Shown here: in pieces, positions 28,847-36,613 of the stretch
Layout of the letters: every line of letters starts with the position of its first letter
How positions within the stretch are numbered: position 1 is the first letter of the stretch
Assembly: GCF_900104585.1 (NCBI RefSeq)
Contig: NZ_FNVX01000004.1
Coordinates: forward strand, 1,054,001 to 1,118,000
Origin: Bacteroides ihuae
Lineage (GTDB): Bacteria > Bacteroidota > Bacteroidia > Bacteroidales > Bacteroidaceae
Direction: 5' to 3'
DNA length: 64,000 nucleotides
The notes under the pieces: model-generated
Databases searched by the model: none
The model's input: only the letters and a program-made list of their open reading frames with translations
What the model was told of the DNA's origin: nothing
Position numbers and translations under genes: made by a program

Positions 28847-30049
28847 ATGTCAGAAACAGCACTTATTAAAGTTGAAGAATTTACTTCTATCATGCAGAAT
28901 GCGCCTGCTACGCTTCAACGTAATCAACAATCTGTAGAAGGTAGCACTAATGCCGGTCAAGCTTTACTTGATACAATAGAAGCGGCCGGAGGTTTAAATG
29001 ATGAGTTGGATGCTAGCGTGGCGATCTACATAGAACGCATCAAGAAAACTCAGAAGAATATGGAAGAGCGTCGTAAACCTATTACGCAGTTATTCGATCA
29101 TGTACGCAAGACTTTCACTACTCTTGAAAATACTATTGATCCTAAGGATGCAACATCTATTCCCGGTAAGCTGATAACGATGCGGAATCAATACGCCAAG
29201 CAAAAGTTGGAGGCAGAGAAAAAACGTCAAGCTGAAGCTCTTCGTCGTCAGAATATTGAAAATGAAAAGGTGACATATAAGGCTTCGCTTGAAATGGCTA
29301 TTAGCAAGCATTTCAATGACTACTTTAATAGTAAATCGGGTGTACTATCCCAAATCTGGGAAAGCCTCAATTATTCCAATTTTGCAGAGAAAGCCAAGAT
29401 GATTAGGGAATGGTCCCTTATATATCCGGCCGAGCATTACAAGATGTTCAGAGACACAATTTCCACGTACTATATTGATCCGGTTACAAAGGCCAGTATC
29501 CAAACTGAGTTATCAACAGGCAAATATGAATCTTTAGCTCAGCAATACAAGTTTGATATGGAGGATTTAAGACAGTCTTTTATTGATCGTTTGCCTTCAC
29601 GACAAAAAGAGATCATGGAGATTGAAGCGCTTCGCAAAGTCAACGAACAAGAAGCTGCGAAAAAGGAACAGGAGCGTAGAGAACGTGAAGATAGAGAGCG
29701 TAAGCAGCGCGAGCTCGAAGCATCACAGGAACAGGCTAAGCAAAAAGCTTCTGCCACTGCCGCCGCACAAGTTAGTCAGATGAACAATCTCTTTGAAGTA
29801 TCGGCCGCTACTGTCGCACCAACTCCGGTTAAAGCTAAGGTAACGGAAAAGATTCAAATATTACATCCTGCAGGAATTCTTGAAATCTATCAGATGTGGT
29901 GGGTGAATGAAGGACAATCACTGCCTATTGACGAGCTTGAAAAGATTCACAAGAAGATGATAACTTTCTGTGAAAAGAAAGCGAATAAGGATGATGAGCA
30001 CATCAAATCAAGCTATGTACAATACGTCGAGGACGTCAAAGCTAAATAG
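28847..30049 (+). CDS. Coiled-coil phage recombination-region protein
   Basis: 400 residues. The central part is a long, strongly charged helical region (about 110-300, with EQERREREDRERKQRELEAS) and the C-terminal 60 residues form a compact domain (GILEIYQMWWVNEGQSLPIDELEKI). It resembles DUF1351-type proteins that travel with RecT and exonuclease genes, but this is a weak match by eye. It sits between recT and the nuclease, ending 2 nt before it. Confidence 0.6.
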   Translation: MSETALIKVEEFTSIMQNAPATLQRNQQSVEGSTNAGQALLDTIEAAGGLNDELDASVAIYIERIKKTQKNMEERRKPITQLFDHVRKTFTTLENTIDPKDATSIPGKLITMRNQYAKQKLEAEKKRQAEALRRQNIENEKVTYKASLEMAISKHFNDYFNSKSGVLSQIWESLNYSNFAEKAKMIREWSLIYPAEHYKMFRDTISTYYIDPVTKASIQTELSTGKYESLAQQYKFDMEDLRQSFIDRLPSRQKEIMEIEALRKVNEQEAAKKEQERREREDRERKQRELEASQEQAKQKASATAAAQVSQMNNLFEVSAATVAPTPVKAKVTEKIQILHPAGILEIYQMWWVNEGQSLPIDELEKIHKKMITFCEKKANKDDEHIKSSYVQYVEDVKAK

Positions 30050-30051
30050 AA

Positions 30052-30714
30052 ATGGCTAGCAATAATCCTGATACATACTATGACAGAAGTGAGGTTAGTA
30101 ATTCTGACCTCACTGAATTGAAAAACTACCTATATCCAACTACTCAGTACGGAGACAAGGAAGCGGCATTCAAGTTCGGAACTCTCATAGATGCGATGAT
30201 TACAGAAGCGGATCGTGTCGACTACTTCAAAAGAACCGTTGATAATGTTCGGTATACTCAGGATGATTTTGATCTGGCCGACGCTATGAAGAAATCACTT
30301 CGCATGGAAGCTCGCAAAGATCAGTTCTTGGCAAAAGTTCTTGAATTATCAGACACTCAGAAATTTATGGTCAACAAAAATCAAAAGTTCGAGTACGGCA
30401 ACTTCACGTATACTCTTGACACACGCTGTAAATGGGATTGGTGGCTACCTACTTTCAATTTCGGCGGCGACCTCAAATCTACGTTTGCCGAAACAGTCTC
30501 GCAATTCATGGAAGCTTTTTATCATTTCGATTATGACCGTTCACGCTCATGGTACATGGATATAGCGGGAAGCGACAAGGATTTCATCTACGCCATCTCA
30601 AAGAAGAACCTCAAAGTTTTTAAAATCTTCATAAACAGAGGCGACAAAATATATTTGAAAGGTAAAGAGAAGTACGACGAACTCGCATTCAAGTACTGGA
30701 TGTTGTTTGCTTAA
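30052..30714 (+). CDS. RecE-like PD-(D/E)XK exonuclease
   Basis: 220 residues. The N-terminal YYDRSEVSNSDLTELKN matches the RecE/exonuclease VIII opening, FGTLIDAMIT is the next helix, and the nuclease centre is the Asp in TRCKWDWW plus GGDLKST (Asp and Lys of the DxK motif). It digests dsDNA ends to give ssDNA for RecT. The C-terminus is short, close to minimal for the family. Confidence 0.75.
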   Translation: MASNNPDTYYDRSEVSNSDLTELKNYLYPTTQYGDKEAAFKFGTLIDAMITEADRVDYFKRTVDNVRYTQDDFDLADAMKKSLRMEARKDQFLAKVLELSDTQKFMVNKNQKFEYGNFTYTLDTRCKWDWWLPTFNFGGDLKSTFAETVSQFMEAFYHFDYDRSRSWYMDIAGSDKDFIYAISKKNLKVFKIFINRGDKIYLKGKEKYDELAFKYWMLFA

Positions 30715-30731
30715 TTTTTAAAATAAAAGAT

Positions 30732-31157
30732 ATGATTATCACACCGAAAGACAGGATTACAGCAGAGCTTACCGAAATGGACAAGTTCCTGAATATTACA
30801 ATGAGTGAAAGTGCTGAAGAGGCAGTACAAAGAGGTAATGACCTAGCCGTATATGTTGCCCGTACCGGCAAACTATTGGCAGACGCCAAGTATTGGTTAG
30901 ACGAAGCAATGAAATCGGAGGTGCTTAATACGCTCCGAGATACGGCAAAAGAAGCTAAGGCAACAGCGACGGCAGTCAATGCTCTTGTCGGTTCACTTTG
31001 CAAAGAAGAACGCTATCTGGTCAATTGGTGTGAACGCAATAACCGTACTGCAACGCATCAGCTTTCATGGTGTGTAACGATCATAAGTAAAGCAAAAGAA
31101 GAAATGAAAATGGCCGGGTTCGGCAATAATAATACAAGGAGGAATTTTAATGAATAA
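30732..31157 (+). CDS. Hypothetical early phage protein
   Basis: 141 residues, mainly helical with Ala-rich stretches (TLRDTAKEAKATATAVNALVG). A CERNNRTATHQLSWCVT segment follows, typical of small Bacteroides phage proteins of unknown role. Its stop overlaps the next ORF start by 8 nt. Confidence 0.55.
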   Translation: MIITPKDRITAELTEMDKFLNITMSESAEEAVQRGNDLAVYVARTGKLLADAKYWLDEAMKSEVLNTLRDTAKEAKATATAVNALVGSLCKEERYLVNWCERNNRTATHQLSWCVTIISKAKEEMKMAGFGNNNTRRNFNE

Positions 31158-31320
31158 GAACGAATCAATCAGATGTCTCTTTCTCTTCGTCGTAGCAATT
31201 ATGATGATTGGAGCAGGAAATAGCGATCCGATGCATAGCGGACTAGCCGCTGCTGGATGCGTCATAATCATTTGTCTTGGCGCTTACTCTGTAGCCAAGG
31301 CAAAAGAGGAAAACTTCTAA
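31150..31320 (+). CDS. Small membrane protein, two hydrophobic segments
   Basis: 56 residues. Two hydrophobic segments (CLFLFVVAIMMIGAG and GLAAAGCVIIICLGAY) flank a short polar loop, and a basic/acidic tail AKAKEENF follows. An AGGAGG-like sequence lies just upstream of the ATG. It overlaps the previous gene by 8 nt, which supports coupled translation. Function unknown. Confidence 0.5.
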   Translation: MNKNESIRCLFLFVVAIMMIGAGNSDPMHSGLAAAGCVIIICLGAYSVAKAKEENF

Positions 31321-31326
31321 AGTACT

Positions 31327-31416
31327 GGGGAAGAAGCTTATTGGTAAAGCGTGTAAGCCGTGTCGAAGCGGTCTTGGTTTGCAAGGGTGTTCCCGGTTCG
31401 AATCCGGGCTTCTCCA
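31327..31416 (+). tRNA. tRNA-like gene with a non-canonical middle; isotype undetermined
   Basis: Acceptor arms GGGGAAG (31327-31333) and CTTCTCC (31409-31415) pair with one G-T wobble. The D-arm GCTT/AAGC (31336-31350) contains TTGGTA, and the T-arm CCCGG-TTCGAAT-CCGGG (31392-31408) is perfect. Between D-arm and T-arm there are 40 nt rather than the usual 22, and no standard 5-bp anticodon stem with a 7-nt loop can be drawn in them. The remaining pairings are CCG/CGG around 31358-31371 and CTTG/CAAG around 31373-31384. It may be a degenerate or unusual phage tRNA. Confidence 0.55.
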
Positions 31417-31452
31417 CAATATCAATTTTGATAGAATTTAATCATATAAAGT

Positions 31453-32088
31453 ATGGAAAAAGCAAAGAATGTAATCGAAAAAGCTTCTATAAAAGCGGAA
31501 CGCTGCGAGGCTACCTACAAAGAGAAATACACAGAAGCGAACTACACGAACGAGGTTAGCAAGAAATGCGATCAGATCATACACTCCGATCTAAAAAAGG
31601 CATTCAGCGCACTAGTTCCTTTTCTTGTTACGATCACCGAACAACCGGAAGCTAAATTATTTAGTCTAGCGAATATTGACCTTGAACCGACGGAAGATAT
31701 CCAAACGGAAATTAGCAAGTACGTCGTGACCGGTTACAGCAATGGAGGAAGCGAAGAATCTGCCGGAGTTACCATCATCGGACAGAAAATACTAAAATCA
31801 GGCCAAGTACTCAACCTAATTGCGCCATTTACAAAGTTCTCGAATGATGGTTTGGATGGCTATAAATATGGAAGTGAGCTTGAATTAGCTATCCAGTGTT
31901 GCGATTACGAAGTATCGGAATACTTGTTTGGAGAGAAATATGGTATTAAGCAAGAAACGCTTGACTTTGAGAGTGATGCGCCTATAGAAGCTTCTGTTGA
32001 TGGGGCAGCCGAGAATAAACCAAAGAAAAGCAGAAACAAGAAAGCCCGAGTTATTGAGGAAGTGCATATTTTCGACAAGACTGCATAA
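31453..32088 (+). CDS. Hypothetical phage protein
   Basis: 211 residues. A helical N-terminal half (MEKAKNVIEKASIKAERC, then HSDLKKAFSALVPFLV) precedes a beta-rich part with VTIIGQKILKSGQVLNLIAP and a basic C-terminal tail (NKPKKSRNKKARV). Its place between recombination genes and the helicase suggests a DNA metabolism role. No family recognised. A short hairpin follows. Confidence 0.55.
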   Translation: MEKAKNVIEKASIKAERCEATYKEKYTEANYTNEVSKKCDQIIHSDLKKAFSALVPFLVTITEQPEAKLFSLANIDLEPTEDIQTEISKYVVTGYSNGGSEESAGVTIIGQKILKSGQVLNLIAPFTKFSNDGLDGYKYGSELELAIQCCDYEVSEYLFGEKYGIKQETLDFESDAPIEASVDGAAENKPKKSRNKKARVIEEVHIFDKTA

Positions 32089-32100
32089 CAAAGAAAGAGA

Positions 32101-32119
32101 GTGCCCTGTAGCGGGGCAC
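32101..32119 (+). terminator. Hairpin between the hypothetical gene and the helicase
   Basis: GTGCCCTG and CGGGGCAC pair around a TAG loop (one G-T pair). Only a weak T-tract follows, so it may attenuate rather than stop transcription. It also overlaps a GTG that could be misread as the helicase start. Confidence 0.45.
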
Positions 32120-32139
32120 CCTTTAATAAAGAAGAAGCA

Positions 32140-33834
32140 ATGAATATAATTCTAAAATCAAACGTATTCGAACTGCAATTCAGGTATAGGCCAATGATTG
32201 TAGGCAAGATAAAGCAGATAGAAGGACGGAAATATGATTCCGTTCGCAAGATATGGACGGTACCAGTCTCCAAAAGGATTGAGCTCGAGCGGCTAGCGTA
32301 TCAGATTCGGCAGTTTGAGCCAGTAACTTGGGGTACAGGAGATCAACATGTGGCAGCTCGCCAAGAAGAGGATGTTGCCTATGAACTGCCAGAACTTAAA
32401 GCATTGGATCGCCCTCACGGGTTAAAAATAGCCCCCTACCCCTATCAATTGGAAGGTATACAGCGAGGCTTAGAATTGAAACGATTCATGAATACGGATG
32501 AACCGGGCTTGGGAAAAACGTTGCAATCAATCGCAACGATCAATCTAGCTAACGCCTTTCCTTGCTTAGTTATTTGCCCTTCATCTTTGAAAATCAATTG
32601 GGAAAGAGAATGGCACAAGTTTACCGATAAGAAGGCAATGGTGTTATCTGATAATGTTCGCGATACGTGGCCGTTCTTCTGGCAAACAGGTATGTATCAG
32701 GTATTCATAGTCAACTACGAATCGCTAAAGAAGTACTTCGTTCAGCGAATCAAAAAGGCCGAAGGATGGACACTTCGTGATGTAGAGTTCAGGCAGACAA
32801 TTAATCTATTCAAGTCTGTTATTATTGATGAATCTCACCGCTGCAAATCATCCAGCACACAGCAAGCAAAGTTCTCTAAAGGTATCTGCAAAGGAAAAGA
32901 ATACATTATAGAACTGACCGGAACGCCTGTCGTAAACAAACCAAAAGATTTAGTGCCACAGCTCTCCATACTCGAGCGTATGGATGACTTCGGAGGATAC
33001 AAAAGTTTCGTTGACCGGTACTGTGCCGGACCAAATGAAGCAAGCAATCTAAAAGAGCTAAACTTCAAGCTCTGGACAAATTGCATGTTCAGGCGCGAGA
33101 AATCGCTTGTGCTTAAAGATCTTCCGGATAAGGTGCGCCAAGTACTGACTTGTGAAATCACCAATAGGAAAGAATATAAGGATGCTGAAAACGATCTTAT
33201 AAGCTATCTGCAGAAGTATAAAGATGCCGATGATGAAAAGATAGCTCGTGCAATGAAAGGTGAAGTGATGGTACGCATTAATATTCTCCGTCAAGTCGCT
33301 GCGAGAGGTAAAGTAAAGGAGGTGATTGAATTCGTGAAAGATTTCAGGGAGAATGGACAGAAGATCATTTTATTCTGCTCTCTCCATGAAGTTGTGGATC
33401 AACTAAAGATGCATTTTCCCACAGCCGTTTCGGTAACCGGCCGAGATTCTTCGGACGAAAAGCAAGCAGCTGTAGATGCATTCCAGAATAATCCCAAAGT
33501 GGACATTATTATCTGTAGTATCAAAGCTGCAGGAGTTGGTCTTACTCTTACAGCTTCTTCCAATGTGGCGTTTGTGGAATTTCCATGGACGTATGCGGAC
33601 TGTTGTCAATGCGAGGACAGGGCACACCGCATCGGGCAAAAGAATGCTGTTACCATTTACTACTTTCTTGGGAAGAGTACCATAGACGGGAAGATATACC
33701 GCATTATACAAACGAAAAAGAATATTGCCAATGCCGTGACTGGTTCCACTGAAGCGATAGAAGAGAATATTGTAGATATGATTGCAAACATCTTTAATAG
33801 TAACGATGATGAAGAAGATAATGACGATTTATAG
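32140..33834 (+). CDS. SNF2/DEAD-like superfamily 2 helicase
   Basis: About 564 residues from the ATG at 32140 (the GTG at 32101 lies in the hairpin). The N-terminal 65 residues resemble a HARP-like module. Motif I is DEPGLGKTLQS, motif II IDESHRCKSS (DESH), motif III LTGTPVVNKP. The C-terminal RecA lobe has KIILFCSLHEVVDQL and motif VI DRAHRIGQKNAVTIYYF. SMARCAL1-type annealing helicase or remodelling translocase is the closest match; in phages these proteins occur in replication modules. The next small ORF overlaps its end. Confidence 0.88.
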   Translation: MNIILKSNVFELQFRYRPMIVGKIKQIEGRKYDSVRKIWTVPVSKRIELERLAYQIRQFEPVTWGTGDQHVAARQEEDVAYELPELKALDRPHGLKIAPYPYQLEGIQRGLELKRFMNTDEPGLGKTLQSIATINLANAFPCLVICPSSLKINWEREWHKFTDKKAMVLSDNVRDTWPFFWQTGMYQVFIVNYESLKKYFVQRIKKAEGWTLRDVEFRQTINLFKSVIIDESHRCKSSSTQQAKFSKGICKGKEYIIELTGTPVVNKPKDLVPQLSILERMDDFGGYKSFVDRYCAGPNEASNLKELNFKLWTNCMFRREKSLVLKDLPDKVRQVLTCEITNRKEYKDAENDLISYLQKYKDADDEKIARAMKGEVMVRINILRQVAARGKVKEVIEFVKDFRENGQKIILFCSLHEVVDQLKMHFPTAVSVTGRDSSDEKQAAVDAFQNNPKVDIIICSIKAAGVGLTLTASSNVAFVEFPWTYADCCQCEDRAHRIGQKNAVTIYYFLGKSTIDGKIYRIIQTKKNIANAVTGSTEAIEENIVDMIANIFNSNDDEEDNDDL

Positions 33835-33964
33835 CCGATCAGTGAGAATGTTAATCAATCATCTCTCTCTTGAAGTTATTGCTTATATGGCATGTGGAGC
33901 ATTTATCGCAATAGTGTCATACCTGATTTATTACGTAGCAAATCTTTTATTGTACTGCTCATGA
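33821..33964 (+). CDS. Small membrane protein (47 residues)
   Basis: A basic N-terminus is followed by one long hydrophobic segment (MACGAFIAIVSYLIYYVANLL). The ATG at 33821 overlaps the helicase by 14 nt; a later ATG at 33848 is possible. The stop TGA overlaps the ATG of the next ORF (ATGA). Confidence 0.45.
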   Translation: MTIYSRSVRMLINHLSLEVIAYMACGAFIAIVSYLIYYVANLLLYCS

Positions 33965-34041
33965 AAAACGTGATAAAAGCATTCATAGGGACTATAATTT
34001 TCTTTATTACAATCCAATTTTTAAACTATTTACTATCATGA
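33961..34041 (+). CDS. Very small hydrophobic peptide (26 residues)
   Basis: MKNVIKAFIGTIIFFITIQF and six more residues: one TM-like helix. Its start and its stop both overlap the neighbouring genes as ATGA, the pattern of translational coupling. This is the best argument that so short an ORF is real. Confidence 0.35.
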   Translation: MKNVIKAFIGTIIFFITIQFLNYLLS

Positions 34042-34208
34042 AATACATTATTGTAAAGGTTGAATATTACACAGAATCTGGAATGCAAATGGTTGAACGA
34101 AACAAGGATAATCCCATTTATGAGACGGATAATCTAAAGTTATTACGGGCCGATTTACAAAGCAAATTCCCGTGCAAAAACATCTATTTTACATATTACG
34201 AACTATAA
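34038..34208 (+). CDS. Small hypothetical phage protein
   Basis: 56 residues (MKYIIVKVEYYTESGMQMVE, ending IYFTYYEL). It has an alternating beta/alpha look and no membrane segment. Start overlaps the stop of the 26-residue ORF, and the next gene begins 2 nt after it. Unknown function. Confidence 0.5.
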   Translation: MKYIIVKVEYYTESGMQMVERNKDNPIYETDNLKLLRADLQSKFPCKNIYFTYYEL

Positions 34209-34210
34209 TC

Positions 34211-34414
34211 ATGGGAAACGTATTTAAAAAATTTGAAGGTAAAAGAGTTAGGGTTGTTTTAAACAACTCAATGGGCATCCTCATCGAGAAAAACGGCTGT
34301 GTAGAAACTGAAGATGAATGGGCCTATTTATACAAGAAAGGAAAAGAGGGTAACGAATATGAAGTTGCTATCAATACCCGAAAGAATAATGTAGTAAGCA
34401 TTGAAATCATTTAA
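34211..34414 (+). CDS. Small hypothetical phage protein
   Basis: 67 residues from the ATG at 34211. A beta-rich sequence (KRVRVVLNNSMGILIEKNG, then YEVAINTRKNNVVSIEII) suggests a small barrel-like fold. It ends 1 nt before the ATG of the VRR-NUC gene, so the cluster continues as one operon. Confidence 0.5.
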   Translation: MGNVFKKFEGKRVRVVLNNSMGILIEKNGCVETEDEWAYLYKKGKEGNEYEVAINTRKNNVVSIEII

Positions 34415-34415
34415 G

Positions 34416-34889
34416 ATGAACAGAGAAAAATGTATCACATGTGGCCGAGAAACTGTTTCCGTCATACAAACAGATGATGGTTACATGTGTTATAATTGTT
34501 ACGCAGAGACAAAGGCGTCACCACGAAAGAAAAGAGTGATCAAGCACGAAGAAGCGGATATGCAGGCAGAGTTCTTCCGGCAAGTGAAGATATTATTTCC
34601 CAAACTTCCGGAAAAACTTCTTTTCGCTGTTCCCAATGGTGGCAGCCGGCATAAAATAGAAGCGGCCAATATGAAACGGCAAGGAGTTAAAGCCGGAGTA
34701 GCTGATGTTATTCTCTTGCTATCTAAGAAAGGATATGCTTCTTTGTGCTTAGAGTTTAAAACCTCTACTGGGCGACAATCAGATGAGCAGAAAGAATTTC
34801 AACGGCAAGCAGAATCTTGCCGGAGTAAGTATGTTGTTGTTAGGTCTGCTATGGAGGGGATAAATACATTGAAGGAGTATCTGCTGTGA
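34416..34889 (+). CDS. VRR-NUC domain nuclease with N-terminal zinc finger
   Basis: 157 residues from the ATG at 34416. An N-terminal CxxC...CxxC finger (CITCGRE, then YMCYNCYAE) precedes a VRR-NUC core (about 45-155) with VPNGGSRHKIEAANMKRQGVKAG, the catalytic Asp in GVADVILLL, and CLEFKTS (Glu-x-Lys). Phage VRR-NUC enzymes are structure-selective nucleases, often placed beside a helicase. It is the last gene of the early operon before a terminator. Confidence 0.87.
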   Translation: MNREKCITCGRETVSVIQTDDGYMCYNCYAETKASPRKKRVIKHEEADMQAEFFRQVKILFPKLPEKLLFAVPNGGSRHKIEAANMKRQGVKAGVADVILLLSKKGYASLCLEFKTSTGRQSDEQKEFQRQAESCRSKYVVVRSAMEGINTLKEYLL

Positions 34890-34890
34890 T

Positions 34891-34948
34891 TATATAATTT
34901 CGGCAGAATATTGTAGATTTCAATATATAATTTTGGTGGAATATTGTA
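34891..34948. repeat. Pair of 25-nt direct repeats
   Basis: Copies at 34891-34915 and 34924-34948 start TATATAATTT and end GAATATTGTA, with three mismatches. Their ends can also pair (ATATTG with CAATAT). They lie just after the early operon; function unknown. Confidence 0.55.
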
Positions 34949-35187
34949 TAATAAGAAAGATTCTTTATAGGCATAAGGGGATGAGATGGGACAAAATTCA
35001 GAAGTCAGAAAAATGTTCCTCAATCTAACACTATTTCAGACTTGTGATAAGACACAAGCATTTGTAGCCCTACCTCGTGAATCATGATGCTTCCCTCTTG
35101 GTGCAGCCGATCCTTGATTGATCGATCAATTATTGAAAAGAAGACGTGACACTGTTCTATTTACACAACTAGCCACTCTTTAATGGT

Positions 35188-35222
35188 CTCCTAACAGTCT
35201 CTGAATGTTTTAGGAGTTTTTG
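35188..35222 (+). terminator. Intrinsic terminator after the early operon
   Basis: CTCCTAA (35188-35194) pairs with TTAGGAG (35210-35216) followed by TTTTT. It separates early transcription from the ATPase-subtilase unit. The rest of 34949-35436 shows only a 14-bp palindrome (ATTGATCGATCAAT, 35117-35130) and no gene I can support. Confidence 0.65.
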
Positions 35223-35436
35223 AAAGTATCATTGAAGAATAGGACAAATTCTTGAAGAATACCCGTAGAATTTTGTGTGCTACAATGATTTTGAAATACA
35301 GAGATTTAGCGAATACCTATTATTAAATAAATATATCTTCCTTAATTTCAAAGAGTTAAAATGAGCAAATGGAATAGAACTTTTTTTTTCCATAAAAAGT
35401 ATCCCACCATTATATCGTTTATAAATAGATATTTTA

Positions 35437-35444
35437 TATATTTG
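35437..35444 (+). promoter_or_regulatory. -7 promoter box for the ATPase-subtilase unit
   Basis: TATATTTG matches TAnnTTTG, 59 nt upstream of the ATG at 35503. Confidence 0.6.
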
Positions 35445-35502
35445 CGGAATAATATAGTTGAATTTATGTTTAAAATATACCATTATAAATTAAAACGATT
35501 TT

Positions 35503-36603
35503 ATGAACTCAAAAATAAATGAATTATCTCCTGATTTTTTGCAACTAGCTCGTATAGCATTAACTGGCAGACAACAGGATATTCAATTGCTTTTGCATCG
35601 TACGTCTAAGAAGTTTAGAAATTCCTACCCAGAGCTTACTGATGCGTTAATAGCTTTACTCCAGGAATCTCCGAGCAAAGCAATTCCTCTTCGCAAGCAA
35701 TCAGAATCTCCTTTACCTGTCGATCTTGATTCTCGCTTACAACTTTTAAGAATAGAAAAAAGCCAATTAGAACATGAACCAATATTAGCCTCTAAAGTTT
35801 TAGAACCTTTAAAACAAGCTTTATCTGAGCGAAAGAATACAGCATCATTATTAAAGCATGGTTTGTTGCCTACAAAATCCATGTTATTTACAGGACCTCC
35901 GGGAGTAGGTAAAACAATGGCTGCAAAGTGGGTAGCCGAAAAAATGGAAAAACCTCTTCTTGTTCTAGACTTAGCTGCTGTTATGAGTAGTTTTTTAGGT
36001 CGAACAGGTAATAATATAAGGTATGTGCTTGATTATGCAAAAAACACAGAGTGTGTACTTCTTCTTGATGAGTTAGATGCAATAGCAAAAAGACGCGATG
36101 ATAGCAGTGAAATTGGTGAGTTAAAGCGTCTTGTAACTGTCTTGCTACAAGAAATTGATGACTGGCCAGCATCTGGATTATTAATAGCAGCCACTAATCA
36201 TCCAAATTTGTTAGATCCTGCTATATGGAGAAGGTTTGAAATTGTTTTAGAATTTCAAAACCCTACAGAACCTCAAATAGAAGAATTTATTTATGCTCTT
36301 TTAAAAGAAGAAGTCAAAAGCCCTCAAATATGGTGTAAAATTTTATCCAAATCTTTTTTGGGGAAATCATATAGTGATATTGAAAGGCTCATAATTTTAG
36401 CTAGAAAGTCAGCCGCCATTAATGATGTTCCGTTGGAAAATAAAATAAAAGATCTATTAATTGTGAGTGATAACTTGAGTCATGAAGAAAGAATTAAACT
36501 TGCTTGTATTTTAGTCAATGAAAAAATCATTTCTCAGCGACAAGCTCAAGAGTTAACAGGTATTGCAAGAAACACTATACGTAAAAAAACCAATAAACTT
36601 TAA
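35503..36603 (+). CDS. ietA: AAA+ ATPase, IetA-like, of an ATPase-subtilase defence pair
   Basis: 366 residues. A helical N-terminal region (1-95) leads to an AAA core: Walker A GPPGVGKT at 131-138, Walker B LLLDELD at 186-192, sensor-1 Asn232 in AATNHPN and an arginine pair RR243-244 as finger. The C-terminal 35 residues (LVNEKIISQRQAQELTGIARNTIRKK) look like a helix-turn-helix. All ATPase residues are intact. The subtilase follows after 10 nt. This pairing is that of IetAS, known from an Agrobacterium plasmid stability locus and, to my memory, from a screen of antiphage systems. It probably unfolds or delivers substrates to the protease. Confidence 0.8.
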   Translation: MNSKINELSPDFLQLARIALTGRQQDIQLLLHRTSKKFRNSYPELTDALIALLQESPSKAIPLRKQSESPLPVDLDSRLQLLRIEKSQLEHEPILASKVLEPLKQALSERKNTASLLKHGLLPTKSMLFTGPPGVGKTMAAKWVAEKMEKPLLVLDLAAVMSSFLGRTGNNIRYVLDYAKNTECVLLLDELDAIAKRRDDSSEIGELKRLVTVLLQEIDDWPASGLLIAATNHPNLLDPAIWRRFEIVLEFQNPTEPQIEEFIYALLKEEVKSPQIWCKILSKSFLGKSYSDIERLIILARKSAAINDVPLENKIKDLLIVSDNLSHEERIKLACILVNEKIISQRQAQELTGIARNTIRKKTNKL

Positions 36604-36613
36604 ATAATACTAT

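Noticed and set aside
31243..31425. Minus-strand ORF across the tRNA-like gene
   Set aside because: It reads through the tRNA-like sequence and antisense to the small membrane protein; such ORFs are a common artefact of tRNA sequence.
32101..32139. Upstream GTG start of the helicase
   Set aside because: The GTG is the first base-paired triplet of a hairpin; the ATG at 32140 has a purine-rich sequence just upstream and starts a family-like N-terminus.
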